This document shows positions 27,728 to 42,560 of a stretch of DNA of 64,000 nucleotides, piece after piece. A program made the translations under genes and the position numbers. Within the stretch, counting starts at the first letter, position 1, and every line of letters begins with the position of its first letter. Under the pieces are notes generated by a model. It ran no database searches, had not been told where the DNA came from, and saw nothing but the letters and a program-made list of their open reading frames with translations. Source of the DNA: Latrodectus hesperus (Eukaryota; Arthropoda; Arachnida; Araneae; Theridiidae); NCBI GenBank assembly GCA_037975125.1, contig CM075853.1, forward strand, positions 34,029,113 to 34,093,112, read 5' to 3'.

Positions 27728-29071
27728 GTACATTTCTTAAAACACTATCAAAAACATCCAATAATTGATAATTATTGGTTCAAAATTGATTAATATTATT
27801 TTTAAAAACATACAGAAATTATAATATTTTAGAAAAGAGAAGTTGTCTCGATAAGGAAACACATTTTTGATAAGTAAATGCTTTTCTTTCAAGGCAATTT
27901 CTATATACTTTCATTTCCGTAAATTAGATTCTTCATTATTTTAGCAATAAAAAAATCTCGCCAACTTTCCCATGGATGTGAACATACTTTTATTTTTCTT
28001 TATCAAGTAAGTATTTTATTTCATGAGAATAAAGTTCTAGTCAAGTATTTTAAAAATTTTTTTCTACAGTTTATATCCTGTCAGTTAGATAGTTTACTAA
28101 TTCTCAAACAATAAAAAGTTATCAATTTAATAAAATTTCCTGATATTTAAATAACTAATATTTTTATATGGTTTTTTATATAAATATTATTTTTTAAGCA
28201 TACTCTTAAAGCTATAATTAATCAAATATAATTTTAAGGTGCATTTAAATTAAAGTGACATAATGATATGTATAAGAATATAATTGCCTAAGAGGAAGCA
28301 CAATATGTTTTGCTACTATAATTATAGAATAACAATATTGTTGCTACTGTATTCAATAAATTTACATCTAATGAAAGAAATAAAAATATATTATTTTGTG
28401 ATAATAAGTTTACGTATATAATTCATAGCAGTAATACTTAAATATTCTGTTAATGATTTTCAGAGCTTTATCTGTGAAAATATTTATAGTACTCATGACA
28501 TTAAAATGGAATCAAAATGTTTTTTTTTTCTAAAACTTGGCAATCTTTGGATTTACTATTCGAATGTATATTTTCTATTTTAGAAATGTAAATCACTCTT
28601 TTGGAGTGATTCTGTTTTTCACATGAATATATTCATGAGCATTCTATGAATAGATGGTGATTATTATTATTGGCTTCTCAGAATGATTCTAGAAATCCTA
28701 AATGGCTCCATAGAATCCAGAAGTGACAGAATAAGTTTCAAAATGTAGATCAAACTTTGAGCAATAAATCCTTATTCTTTAAATTTAATGTAATTTCAGG
28801 TATTGCATTATTTTAGAGTAGAATTATTTTTCAAAAATTTGAAAATATGATATTAATATATAAATGCCTCATGATTTTATATGAAACTTAACAAAAACTG
28901 AAAAAACAATCATTTATTTTGCAATAAATATTATTCTGGACTATTTTTCTTATGACTTAAGAATTAATACTCCTTTATTTATTATTTTTCTCAACTTGCG
29001 GGCTACTTCAACATAAAAACTAAAGTTTAGTATGTTGCTCTAATCTCTCTGTCATTTTTAATTATATCAGA

Positions 29072-29076
<5 letters not shown>
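27728..29076. other. AT-rich non-coding stretch
   Basis: Nothing recognisable. A perfect 8-bp stem-loop, AATCACTC/GAGTGATT, lies near 28592-28612. Confidence 0.6.

Positions 29077-29107
<31 letters not shown>
29077..29107. repeat. (TG)n microsatellite
   Basis: About 31 bp of TG dinucleotides following AATATA. Confidence 0.95.
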
Positions 29108-29113
<6 letters not shown>

Positions 29114-30474
29114 GTTTTGAAAGAAAATAATTTTCGTATTATTATTTAAAATAAATTTGATATGGTTACTATTTTTATGTTTATTGCTATAGTTCGAACT
29201 CTATAATATTTCTATTCATTAAAAATAGTAATTATTCTAAAGAATTTATTAAAATTCTTGTTTTTAAGAATACTGTATTTAAGTGTCTCTTGCATTGAAC
29301 CATGTTGTTACATTTTGATGTTCATTAATAAGTATAAGAACAATTGATTTAAAAGAACTTTTATTGTGTTTCTTTTAAAGAGCTTATTAAACTTTAATGA
29401 GAAAAACCTAATTTGCTAATATACATACTAAATATTATCTCTGAGTTGCCATTAAATATTACCACTGGAACACTTCCAAATGAAAATTAATTTTAAATAA
29501 TTTGTAATTAAATTTAATTTTTCTGAAAAATGTGTTAAAACATATCTAAAAATAACATCAATAAATAACAAATAAAAATAACAAAATAGTCAATCATATA
29601 TACAGCAACTATAGTAAATTACAACTTTATGAACTTTGAGAAAACCTTGAATGAATCAATATCTTTTTTTACAGTTATACAATTTTTGCCCCAATACTTA
29701 GATTTTTATTAAAAATCATTGAATTTTTATAGTGAAATTAAATGTTTATTTCATAATTGCATAATTTTGCTGTGGTTTCAAACACCAATTTCTAAATTTA
29801 CTCATATGTTAAATTTTAAAAGAAATTTACCAAATTTCAATCGATACATAAAAAACTTTAATCCTCAATTTTAATGATTAAATGCAGCATTAAAATTTTC
29901 TTAGAAAAATACCTTTTTCTTCGTCTAATGCTTTTACATTCAAAACCATTAACACTATTTTAGGGAATAATAATTGGCTATTGTTCTGATTTTATATAAA
30001 AATTTATATATGATTTTATATATGAAAAATATAACTTTGTGTTTCTTCAGTGCAATTCTTTTCGATTATTAATAATTTTCTGATTTTTAATTTTTTCAAA
30101 CATTTTTTTTATTTTTTTTAATATTTATGTGTTTTTACGATTGCCATTTATAAAATAATACAAAGAATACATTCATAAAAATCTTAAGGAAAAACTTTCG
30201 TTTGGTGAAAATTATTGCTAAAGAAAACATTCAAGTTACTATAATATCACGCTGCTCCTGAAATGAGCTATAAATTGATATCAGATACTATATTTGTTAT
30301 ATTTCTTTTCCTTATCATTCCCGATGCATGTATCGAATGACAGAACTATGAAACCAATTTGTAAACGTACCCGCTTCTTTATTATTACATATATATAAAT
30401 TAGTATCACTAATTCCATTGAAAGGATATAACTTTACTTATAGAAGAAGTTGTAAAATATTTTTATGTAATTTT
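29108..30474. other. AT-rich non-coding stretch
   Basis: I see no gene, repeat or structured element. Confidence 0.6.
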
Positions 30475-30525
30475 ATATTCTAAGTAAAGGAAAGTGAAAA
30501 ACTTTCCTTTACTTATTTAGAATAT
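30475..30525. repeat. Strong stem-loop (51 bp)
   Basis: The left arm is 30475-30495 and the right arm 30501-30525, around a 5-nt loop GAAAA. The arms match at all 21 bases of the left arm, apart from a 4-nt bulge in the right arm. The loop is too short for a typical microRNA precursor. It is more likely a palindromic scar or fold-back remnant. Confidence 0.85.
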
Positions 30526-33500
30526 ATTTTCAGTGTATTTTCTGCTGTCATTTTCTAAAATTCCCTTTTATGAAAATACAACATGTTATTTTAAATTATA
30601 ATTTTTGTTTTATCCTGGATATTTATCAGTTCTACTCATTATTATTTCAACGGTCATTTCTCATGTGTATTTTTCTATTTTGTGTAAATGGAAAAAAGTT
30701 TTACTTCATTTATATAAAATATATGATGAAATAAAATAATTATTTTATCACGTCAACATTGTATTTTTATAATATATATGAAGAACTTAATACGTACATG
30801 AAGCAATATAAAGAAATTATCAAGTGAAATTTTAAAAGCAAGTTTAATAATGAAATATTCAGTTCAAAGTATTAATTATTAACTAAAAGGTGCTTCTGTA
30901 AGTGGATTGACGAAAAGTAAACGACCGATTTTAAATTGATATTCCAAATTCTTGAAAAGCAATGGGATAAATACCATACTTTAAATTCCTGTTACAATAA
31001 TCATTGTTAAGACTGTTTTCATCATTAAAAATAACTGTTAGAAATGGCGTATCATTAAAAGAGCTTTGAATTTGGAACTTGTGCACTTTTTCATTTTATT
31101 ATCATTTTTTCACTGAGGGATAAATTTATTATTTCCGCTTTAAATGGAAATTGTATGTTTAAAAATATTTCGTAATGCTAAAAATTCCATTACTAGCTCT
31201 GTGACAATACTGTTTAAATAATACCAGGGTCCATTTTAAACAGTGGGTCCGAGTGCAAATAGCACTGAAATAAAAATAATCATGTATTAGTAATCTTAAT
31301 TGATTCAAACAAAACTTGGAATAATGTAACCGCAAACAATGTCACAAACTAGTAAGATGTATTACATAAATAAGGATTTCAACGACATTATAATAAAAGG
31401 AAGAATTATTCCGCTATTTAATTAAATAATTGTACTTTAGCTATATCTTTTTCATTATTAAAAGTTTGTGTTTTATTTCTACTTTTAATTACTGTGCATT
31501 GTTTTATACACAAACCAATCTTAACTCAAAACTCTCAAACAATTAGAATTAATTAAGAAAACACAAATGATACAGAAACTCATTCATTTGTCATTATTCT
31601 TCCAACAATTGTACATACTTTATTTTGATAATGGTTTTTAAAATAGTAATTTCCTATAAGAGAATTTAATGATTACTATTGTGTGCAGTTTTAAATGACA
31701 AGAAGGAATCAGTTAAAACATTAAAAAATGCATGATCATTCACATTTTTTTAACTACATTGAACTAGGTAAATATCATGCTTCATTTAAGTACATAATTT
31801 AATTGAATCAGAAAATAATTTAATCGAGTAATTCAAAATCAGAAAAGGAAAAGTCATAATACTAATTTTAATTACGAATTAAACAATTATTTTTTGAGCA
31901 GTAATTGCAATATCTAGATTCATATGCATTTAAGCTGCAAAACCATTGAAATGAAAAACGTAATTAGAGACATTTTTAATGTGTTTTACCACTTATCTAA
32001 TTACCTTATTAGTCAATAACAGAAAATGCTTTTAAATTATTAAAGACTTAATGCAGATCGTTTTTGCAGTAAAAGAAAAAATAAAATGTAATTATCACAT
32101 TTTTAAGTGAAAATAGTTTATTTTAATTGTGGCTCAAAATGTAATTATATTATTTACAGATGTTACTTTTACGGACAATATTACAATTATATATTGTGCT
32201 TAAGAAAATAAAAATATTATTGGTTTTTTTTACACACTGTAATTAATAGTAATCATTTTGTTATTTATGAACAGTAAAACAAAAATATCACAATGTAAAT
32301 AGAGTCGTAATTTATTTTCGAGCGAGTTTAATTATATATTTTAATAAAGTTAAATCAATACAGTTTAAGCTGAACAGTATTATAATAAATATTAAAATTG
32401 AAGAAGTTATTTTTGTTAAATATTTATTTTCTGTAGATCTCAATAACTTTTAACATTTATAATATGTTAGTTTCGATTTCAATAATTGTGTGAACTGCAG
32501 AGTTAATCTAAGTATTTAACTCTAATTTATGAGGATTTTTAAATACTTTAATGTGATGATTGCATCATTAGAATCACATTTTTCTATTATAAAAAATATT
32601 TAAAGGGAGCTAGTAAAAACTTATGTGTGAACCAATATATCTTAATATTTCATAATAAAATTACATCTTGAATAGATCGATTGATTTTTATCTGTAGATA
32701 ATATTAAATTAGATTTGCTTAAACAACCTGATTTCACTAAGAGGAAGTAACTAATTTAATATTTGGTTTCAATTTTTTTATTATCAATGAATTTAATCTT
32801 TCATGCACTGTAATAATTATTTTTATTTAGAAATAACTGATATTTATATTATTGTATAAAAATATTCAAATTTATATAACTCAAATAATATTATCACTGC
32901 ATGTTCGATTTTTTTTCTTTTTTTATTTGGGAAAACAAAATATCTCCCCATGCGCCAAGGAATACCACACACGACCCGAAGGTACAACAAATGTACTACA
33001 TAACAAATCCAAATAAATCATGAGATGAAAAAAATAATAATAATAAAAGAAAGCAGAGAGAAAAAATGTATAAAAAAGCATGTTTAATTGCTCTTTGAAA
33101 TATCTTCTTAATAATGATAATTATATCGTAACTTAAATATTATTTAGATTCTGAAAATATTTATATAATTTTGGAGTTGAAATTAAATTTGAAAATAGTT
33201 ACATAATTATTATTTAACTTTACAATTTTGAAGTGCATTAAATGTAATTTTAGCATAATTATAATTGAAATACCATTAAAATCATGACTAATCAATTATA
33301 TAGCATTTTAAATGCATCTTCCTTTGAGTATGAAAATACAAACAAATTTCCTATTCAATAAAATACTTTTCAAGAAAATCAGATTAAATTTCAATAAATA
33401 AAATATTTTAGTGCACTTTTTCCCTTCCAAGTAGTGATTTTTCCGTTAAACATAAATAAATATGCGAATATTATTGTAATTATATGCATGAAAAATCAAT

Positions 33501-33911
33501 TTTTCCAATGAATGTTTCTAAACTTTGTCAATAAAGTTGCTTTTATAAAAAAGAGAAAGAAAATTTTAAGGTATAAAAAGAGAAAATTTGATAATCTGTT
33601 TTCATATATTATATTTTGGATCAATAACATTACTGTGAAAATGGGCATTATTTTGGCAACAATTTAATTTATTTCTCAATTTTCTTAATTTTCTTATGCG
33701 AATTCAGAAAACATTTACATGATTAATTGTCTAGTTACTATCTATAAATCTTACTGAGAGTATTTTCTTAATTCTCATGAATTTATAAAATGATGTATGT
33801 AAACATTTAATATAATATTACAACTGATAGTTAAAATTTTTGATTAAAGATTACAATACAGTGTAAAAAATCTTTCCCAGTTTATCACATCATTGGTATT
33901 CCGCATCATTG
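30526..33911. other. AT-rich non-coding stretch
   Basis: No gene is recognised. The patch 32940-33010 (CTCCCCATGCGCC and CACACGACCCGAAGG) stands out as a short G+C-richer island of unknown origin, possibly the end of an old mobile element. Confidence 0.6.
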
Positions 33912-33942
33912 GCTTATTATAATTCCCAAAATTATAATAAGC
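33912..33942. repeat. Perfect 13-bp stem-loop
   Basis: GCTTATTATAATT at 33912-33924 pairs with AATTATAATAAGC at 33930-33942 around the loop CCCAA. An ATCATTGG direct repeat lies just upstream. Confidence 0.85.
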
Positions 33943-35329
33943 TTGTAAATTTGTTTAATCTACAGAGGGGAGCCTGCATCTAAAATACATCATTATCTGG
34001 TATTTAATTAAAATACAATACTTGTGTATTAAAAACAATTTGAATACAAATTTTTTAAACAACTTTAAAATTTTGAGAGTAAAATTAAAGTAAATAATAA
34101 ATTTAAGGAATAACAAGCATAATAACTTATTACTTTGGGTAGTTATTTATTCCATATAGTTTAACATAAAAGTTTAATAAAATAAATCTAGTAAAAATAA
34201 TTTTCAATGAATGAAAATTCAAGGAAATAATACCATCCGTTATTATTTGCTGTTGCCCGCATTGAATAGCAAGAAAACTACTTCACAAACTACACCCATA
34301 AAAAATCTGAAAACTCTTCAGCATATTTTTGCTACGCATTCTGATTGTGATATCTGCAAATAAAAAGTTGAATTCTTCGAGTAAGTTCTGAAATAGTTAT
34401 TGTAAAAAAAATTCCAAGCGATTGCTTGTATATCCAAGGATTCTTTATTCTTTTTTAGATATTCCCATCGTTGTAAACATAGTTGAAATTGGAAAATTTC
34501 TTTCAAATAAACTTCTTCGTATATATATTTCAAACGCTTTCTAAATATTATACGAATATTTATAAGAGTAGCATTTCTAAGTTTTTAAATTTTCATACAA
34601 ACAAAACATTTTTATTTTATATAATCTTTAAATAACATGTTCCTGAAAATTCGACTAATTTATAGCATTTAAAATTTCTCACTCTTTGTATTTCGCTTCA
34701 TATTTTATTTTTTTGTATTTTTGATATTCATATAGAATAAATATTTGACATGCATTTACTTAATATAGAACTATGTTTTTCATTAAAATATTAAGGCTTT
34801 ATTTTTTGAAATAAAATTTGTTATAATTTCCTTATATGCGTTTATTATATATGCCTTGGCTACATTACTGTAATAGTTTCATTTCCTGTAATAATCTTGA
34901 TTTTTATCAAAAAGCTATTAAATGAGGCACCAAGTAAAATATATGAGACTAACTCTATATCATTAAACAACAGATAATTCTTAAAGAAATTCATATAAAT
35001 TACTGAAATTCTAATAATATTTTGAACATAAATACATTTCCATAATTAATTGAGGGAAAGGAGATCTTATGAGTATTTAATTAAAATAATTTCAATATTA
35101 GTGTTAATATCTATCCAAAATATTGAACTGATTTATAGGTAATTACTGGTGTTTTTATATATCTGTATCTATTTGTCCTCCATTTATTAAACTATACTAG
35201 AATTACTTTAAGTAATTTCTTTTCAACTTGACAAGATTGACCAATATGGAGTATTGTAAAAAAAGATATTTTAAAATTTAATATTAATTCACATTACCAT
35301 GATAATAAACGAAAATGATTTGCAGATCG
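33943..35329. other. AT-rich stretch with one unrecognised ORF
   Basis: The minus-strand frame 34318-34533 (71 codons) has a fairly mixed composition (for example LCLQRWEYLKKNKESLDIQ) but matches no family I know and has no clear neighbours. I treat it as unsupported. Confidence 0.5.
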
Positions 35330-35560
35330 GAATCCATAGAGCCAGTTTCGATCAGTAAGAAATTTGGTGATCGGGAAATAAATTGTGGCCTTTTGTATGC
35401 TCATCTGTTAAGATTTCTTTCATTGCAACCTGTAATTACAGTCCGCAATTTTAGAAATGACCTCTTTAAATGTAATTTTTGTGGTGAACATTAGAAACGC
35501 CTTCATGGGGCGCCATGCTCAAAGTATAGATGCCAAGTTAAAAAATATTCAATGATACTT
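35330..35560 (+). pseudogene. Possible LINE tail scrap with CCHC pattern
   Basis: One plus-strand frame reads LSLQPVITVRNFRNDLFK, then CNFCGEH-stop-KRLHGAPC at 35471-35518. This is C-x2-C-x7-H-x3-C, close to the knuckle spacing of the LINE tails elsewhere in the window. The preceding residues have the general look of a LINE C-terminal helix region. The interval is noticeably less A+T-rich than its flanks. There is one stop inside the knuckle and no RT or RNase H nearby. This could be a chance match. Confidence 0.33.
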
Positions 35561-37330
<1,770 letters not shown>

Positions 37331-37504
37331 CTTTAATGTACTCTTTTATATGCAGTTTTCTATATTTTTATAAAGCGCAGTTTTCATACACATAATTGCA
37401 CACATTCATGCTTATTAAGTTATATATATGGGGTTATTACTTTGTGAGAAATAGTACCTAACTATATCAAATAGATTTTAAATAGCAGGCATTAACCCAC
37501 AAAT

Positions 37505-38205
37505 GTTGCAAATGTTGCAAAAAACCCAAAATGTTGCATGATGAAATTAGATGATCTATCACTTCAGAAGGAATTGAGATCATTTATCTTACAAAAATGT
37601 TACAAGAGTGGCTAGAATCTTCAGGAAATGATTTGGAGCTGCTAAATTTTCTTTCTAAAATATCTGAAACACATTCAATAGGATTCTGGTTCGGCGATGA
37701 ATCGAGCCGCATCATGAACAGTATTCCATGTGCTCAAGATAAGCGTCAAAGTTACCTGCCCTTTGTTGGCACTACGTTGCCCTTCCAGAGTGGAAAACCA
37801 TCCCACATGCCTCAATTTAAGAGTACATAAAGGCATCAAGGATGTCATCTCAATAGGTGGAATCACTCATGAATCTATGAAGATAAACGCTTAAGTCTGT
37901 GCACCTGCCTAAAGAGATACTATCCCAAACACAGAGACTGATTAACATGATACATATGATTCCAACTTATGGAAGAGTGATAGGTGATAACGAATTTTTG
38001 TATCTTTCCAAATCAAAGAAATTCCTATTATTATATTGAGGGCTGAGTAAAATATATCATAATAGAGCTCCAGTGATCTATCATCCAGTGGACCAATTGA
38101 TATGATTGCCACAAATATTAAAGTGAGTGAGTAAAACGCAAACAGCTGGTCATTTTGCGTACTAACCATTCTTGTGAAGTCTTATTGACTTTGATAACCA
38201 ATTCC
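37505..38205 (-). pseudogene. Tc1-like transposase relic
   Basis: Read on the minus strand, in order, the relic shows LHKNG-stop-YAK, VLLTHFNICGNH (the FSDES..F region), TKIRYHLSLFHKLESY, VWDSISLGRCTDLSVY, DDILDAFMY, GMWDGFPLW, GNVVPTKGR, AHGILFMMRLDSSP, NQNPIE and DILERKF, then IPSEVIDHLISS. These are the Tc1/mariner DDE transposase landmarks (family forms: VMVWGGISLGGRTDL, RYRDDIL, QDNAPPHKAR, SPDLNPIEHVWD). The NPIE glutamate codon is 37674-37676. The second catalytic position is 37779-37781 and now encodes Gly instead of Asp. The two lie in the same frame with exactly 34 residues between them, the DD34E spacing of Tc1 elements. Stops and at least two frameshifts make it dead. Terminal inverted repeats were not found. 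Confidence 0.85.
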
Positions 38206-38734
38206 CTATGTTAGAAGCTATGAAGAATCAAAGTTCAGGCAGAATTGTTTTCCTGAGTATAAATATCAATCATCAGTGCTCTTTATAGGGTACAGTCATT
38301 TCTGCTTTCTTTACATACCTCAGTTATGCATAATGCATTAGCTTTTTCAAAATTATTTTAAATGTTTTAACTTTTTCGAATTTTTCCTTGGATTATTTAG
38401 ATGTAGTTCAAAGTTTAAGAAAATACTTTCTGACATGGAACTATATAGAAGATTCTCTACATTTAATTCTATGAAGGAATTATAAAAGTTGGACTTTTCC
38501 TTCAAATAGTGCTGGAGAATATTTGAGGAGCTCTTTATTAATAAAAAGCTGCTTTCTATAAAGCTGACACAATTTAATATAATTAGATATTAAATGTTAG
38601 ATTTTACAAGGATAAAAACATATAAGATTGATTTACTTAAAATACATAAATTACCTTGTAAATATAATAAACAAATTCTTATTTGAAGAAGAAATATTTT
38701 TAGGTAATATACTGTACCGTTACTAATTAAATAA
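38206..38734. other. AT-rich non-coding stretch
   Basis: Follows the 5' end of the minus-strand Tc1 relic. It may include unreadable N-terminal transposase sequence, but I see no motif. Confidence 0.5.
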
Positions 38735-39045
38735 TAAGTTGTTTTTTTAAACAGGAAATAACAACTTTCCTGTAAACTTTACAGCTGAAGCTATTTATCA
38801 TTTAAAGAGCTCTTACTTTGTTTCGTCTTATTTGAAAATACAATTCAAGAATCATAAATGTAAATATAAAAATACCAACCTCTGTGCATTCATAAATTTA
38901 AAATAAAATTTTTGATTTTCAAATAATCTTAAAAAGTACTCCATTAAATTCATATATAAAATATGCCTTAAAATAAGTTCTTTGATAAGAAAATATTTAT
39001 TTCAAGGCCACCTTTTTTATGCCTGTTCTTATAAATATATGTTTG
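38735..39045 (+). repeat. Dispersed direct repeat, copy 1
   Basis: Aligns collinearly with 39961-40260. Shared blocks include AAGTTG...AAACAG, TTTTGATTTTCAAATAATCTTA, ATGCCTTAAAATAA.TTCTTTGATAA and AAAATATTTATTT. Identity by eye is about 75-80 percent with small indels. No terminal inverted repeats are visible, so it could be a local duplication about 1.2 kb apart or two copies of an unknown repeat family. Confidence 0.8.
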
Positions 39046-39960
39046 TACTTGTAATATAATTATATGCTATAGCGATTACATATTCAACTATTCTCCCCTA
39101 CAGGAATTCAAATCTGATTTAAATATTAAAATGTCTAGTTTATATAAAAAGGAGGCATTTCCTTTTGTATTTTGTAAAAGTGCAATTTGTCTTAGAGCAG
39201 TATCTGGAACAAAAAACCACTCAACATTTCTCTATAAGTTTTACATTCCTCAAACATTTTTTACTTTCCAAAATTGTGAGGTGAAGTATGAGAAAGAAAG
39301 ATTTTTTATAGATATCCCCTCTATTTTGGAGCAATGGTAAGAAATGGAAAATTTCGATTCACTTTCTTTTGTAATAAAACGCTCCTACAACAAAGATATA
39401 TATCCCAATTGCAGGCAGCTCATTTTTCTCTCCAATCGTGTGCAGCAAGCTGCTGCATGATGTTAGAGCGTCATATGAAAGAGAAGAGAAAAATTATTTT
39501 GCAAAAGATTGCATCGATTTAATTATTTCAGTTTTGAGGGATAATTACAGTTAATTCACACGAAAAAATAACATTTATTAAAATGACTTTTGCACCATAG
39601 AAATTTTCAGTATGTAATTTTTGTATGTTTAAAAATAAATCAAAGAAATCTCATTTTTACATCACATCTGCCAGAAGAATTACTAATTACAGAAAGAAGA
39701 AAATTAACTATTTTAAAGCACTTAATCTTTCAATTGTTTTAAATTTGCGAATATAAATAAATATTTTAGTTTTGAAATGAATAATATATATATAGTGATT
39801 GATAGATATAGATATATATATATATAGTTATTTTTACATTTATTAGAATTTCTATAAAAATTTGAAAATATAGCTTTGTTTTATTTTAATAACCGGTTTT
39901 ACTGAAGAAAATTAATAAAATACTTTGATAGATTTTCTGAATAAAGAAGGAATTAAACGC
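39046..39960. other. Region between the two repeat copies
   Basis: It contains an open frame from 39104 to 39340 directly after a good acceptor-like sequence (TTCTCCCCTACAG at 39091-39103), followed by another frame at 39334-39522. Neither protein resembles a known family. I see no donor site or neighbouring exon to support a gene. A short TATA/GATA-rich patch lies at 39783-39830. Confidence 0.4.
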
Positions 39961-40260
39961 TAAGTTGATTTCATAAACAGTAAAAGACAACTTTTTTGTA
40001 AACTCTACAGCTCAAACTATTTTTCATTTAAAGAAATTGTATGTGTGTTGTTTCCTCTTATTTGAAAATATATTTCATAAATAGAAACTTTTAGGCATTA
40101 ATACATTTAAATAAAAATTTTTGATTTTCAAATAATCTTAAGAAGTTCTACATTGATTTGATGTATAATACATGCCTTAAAATAAATTCTTTGATAACAA
40201 AATATTTATTTAAATACCTTCTTTTTTATCTATGTACTTCTAAATTTATGTAAGAAAGAA
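39961..40260 (+). repeat. Dispersed direct repeat, copy 2
   Basis: Partner of 38735-39045 in the same orientation, about 1.23 kb downstream. It keeps the TTTTTGATTTTCAAATAATC core, then diverges near 40260. Confidence 0.8.
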
Positions 40261-42428
40261 AATTATAAATGTGGGTAAATGTGTTTAACTAGCCATATAA
40301 AAACAGAAATACTTTAAGTATTTTAAATGTAGCAAATATTCAAAATATTGTTAAAATTAATTTTTTGAGAAAACTAAATTTATTTTCATTGTAATAATCT
40401 TACCATCTAGATTTTTACGTTTTAAGTTCTAATTTGTGTTTTAGACTGCAGGTTTACTACAAATTACACATTATTTTAGCTGGAAATTTTCTTATAATAA
40501 GAAATTTGAATTTATCACTGTATATTAACAGGACAGTGATATGTGCAGCAGATTCTTTCGGATACATAACTTACTCTAAAGTTCATATACTAATAAGGTG
40601 AGCAAATGAAAGTTATTTGATCCGTAATTTATGAAAAAAATGGTTTATTGTTTAATTTGTTCAAGGTCATTCCTAAATATAATTTTTGCTTGGTTGTTTG
40701 TCAGCAGGGAAAACCAAAAAATGGATGTTATTCTGTTCATTAAAGATTTAATTGGATTGAAAAACAATGGAATATATACAAATGAATTTTGATAATATGT
40801 CCCATTCATGTAAGCCACGTTACAGTAAAATGTCGAAATCTAAAATTGGAGGAGATTAATGATGCGAAATATTTTTCCAATCATATTATCTCCACGTATA
40901 AATGAAAATTGAATTTTTGAGCCAACAGGTTATGTTAAGAATATATGATGCGAATGTAATGTTGGCACAAAGTATGTTAACTCAAGGTATAAAAACAAAA
41001 GCATTTACTTTATGCATTTTTCAAATTTCCAAAACACATGTTTCAAATATTTCATAATTGTATTATTTGAACATAACGTCTTTTATTACTATCCTTATAA
41101 TGAGAGTCATCTTTAATAAATTTTTTCTGTTAATGTTAAAATATACAATTTTAAAAATTTCAAACTATAAATATATACATTATTTCTGTTTCTAACAAAA
41201 CATGAAAAAATAGTTGTTTTTAGAATTTTATACCAATATATCTTTCTAATTGATTCATCAAAAAATTTTAATGGCGTATAATTATTTTGTGTATAAAGAA
41301 TAATTAATCAAATATCATATAAAAAATCATAATTTGAAAGTTTTGAGCCTATACCATGATTTTTATAAATTAATTCTAGTTGCATGAAGATCAAAATGAA
41401 ATTTTTCAAATGAGAAAACGACAATTAATAAAAGAGACTTAAATGTTATACTTAAAAATATGAATGATTTCTTCTAGTAGAGGACATATTGACCAGAGTA
41501 GTCAGCAGTTTAGCATAGAATTTAGAAAAAAAATAAAAATATATATAGTTCATTGGAAAATATTATCATGCCAGAATTTTTATGGTTTTAAAATAGGGAT
41601 TGTAGTTAAAGAACAAAACATCTAAGTCTATTCTACAAGTAGCATTTGGAAATAAATGTCCATTTAGTGCTATTTTATTTAAATTGTTCATGGAAATTAA
41701 AAGAGGTTCCAGTTATCTTTAAAATGAAGAACACTCAAGAAGGATATTTCAAAATGTACAACGAGTCTGCTAGTTGGAACATTTAACTGATAATTATTAT
41801 TTTCTTTTAAATGATACATAAAAAAATTAATGCATATCAGGCTACATATAAATTTAATTATACTAAATTGTAGATGGAGAAAATAGCTTATAGTATAGCT
41901 TTGAGCAGATTTTAATTTTTGCAAACATAAAATCATTAGTATTCTTTAATTGTGTATCCTTAAATTCAATTAAGAAAACAAACTGTACAAAGGATTCATT
42001 TCATTTGATCAATACTATCATTATCAATTGAATAATTAATAACAAAGTAAATAAGCTTTAAGTTTGATGAAATTCTTAACACAATTTATTTTAATTATTT
42101 AACATAGAGCAAAAATATGTATGTGTGTGTTTTATGTTATACTTATATAAAATTTAAACTTTTTATTTTCTTACATAGTTACTTTTCAAGGAAAGCTACT
42201 AAGGATGAATCTAGTAAACCATTTTATGAGATAGAAAGTATTTTCTTGCTTAGAAATTCTCTTAAGAGCTACTATAACACAAGAAAAGAAATCCTTCATT
42301 CAATCGTTTATAATACTAAAAGCAGTGAACAATTTATAAATTTAATTTTTACTTGTGTTCCTTTACATAATAGTATTATTTACGTCCCATTCAGAGTGTT
42401 AAAGTCATTTATAAATATATTAAAATAA
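40261..42428. other. AT-rich stretch with one unrecognised ORF
   Basis: The plus-strand frame 42117-42428 (103 codons) is the longest here not explained by TA repeats or a LINE. An acceptor-like TTTTATTTTCTTACATAG ends at 42178 inside it. The protein has no motif I recognise, and its lysine/isoleucine/phenylalanine-rich composition fits translated AT-rich DNA. I do not annotate it as a gene. Confidence 0.45.
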
Positions 42429-42560
42429 GGTGGGGTGCTGGCAGCAGAATTAATAGTGTTTTGGCTTTGAGTTCAACAGCTCTTGGGTTTGAGTCCTACT
42501 TCGGCTTGGATTTTTGTATTAGTTTGGAATGTACTTTAAACTGTAGATAACTGTTTAATA
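42429..42560 (+). mobile_element. tRNA-derived SINE-like element, copy 1
   Basis: A tRNA-like block: an A-box-like GGTGCTGGCAGCAGAATTAA region, then a good B-box-like GGTTTGAGTCC at 42486-42496 with partial T-arm pairing, followed by a non-tRNA body containing TGTACTTTAAACTGTAG. The anticodon arm and acceptor stem do not pair as a functional tRNA. The body aligns with 62612-62740 through both the tRNA-like part and the following ~50 bases, which is what a SINE family predicts. Neither copy has a long A-tail. Confidence 0.5.

Noticed and set aside
42117..42428. 103-codon plus-strand ORF as a gene
   Set aside because: No family motif, and its composition matches translated AT-rich DNA; a frame of this length is only mildly unusual in 64 kb.
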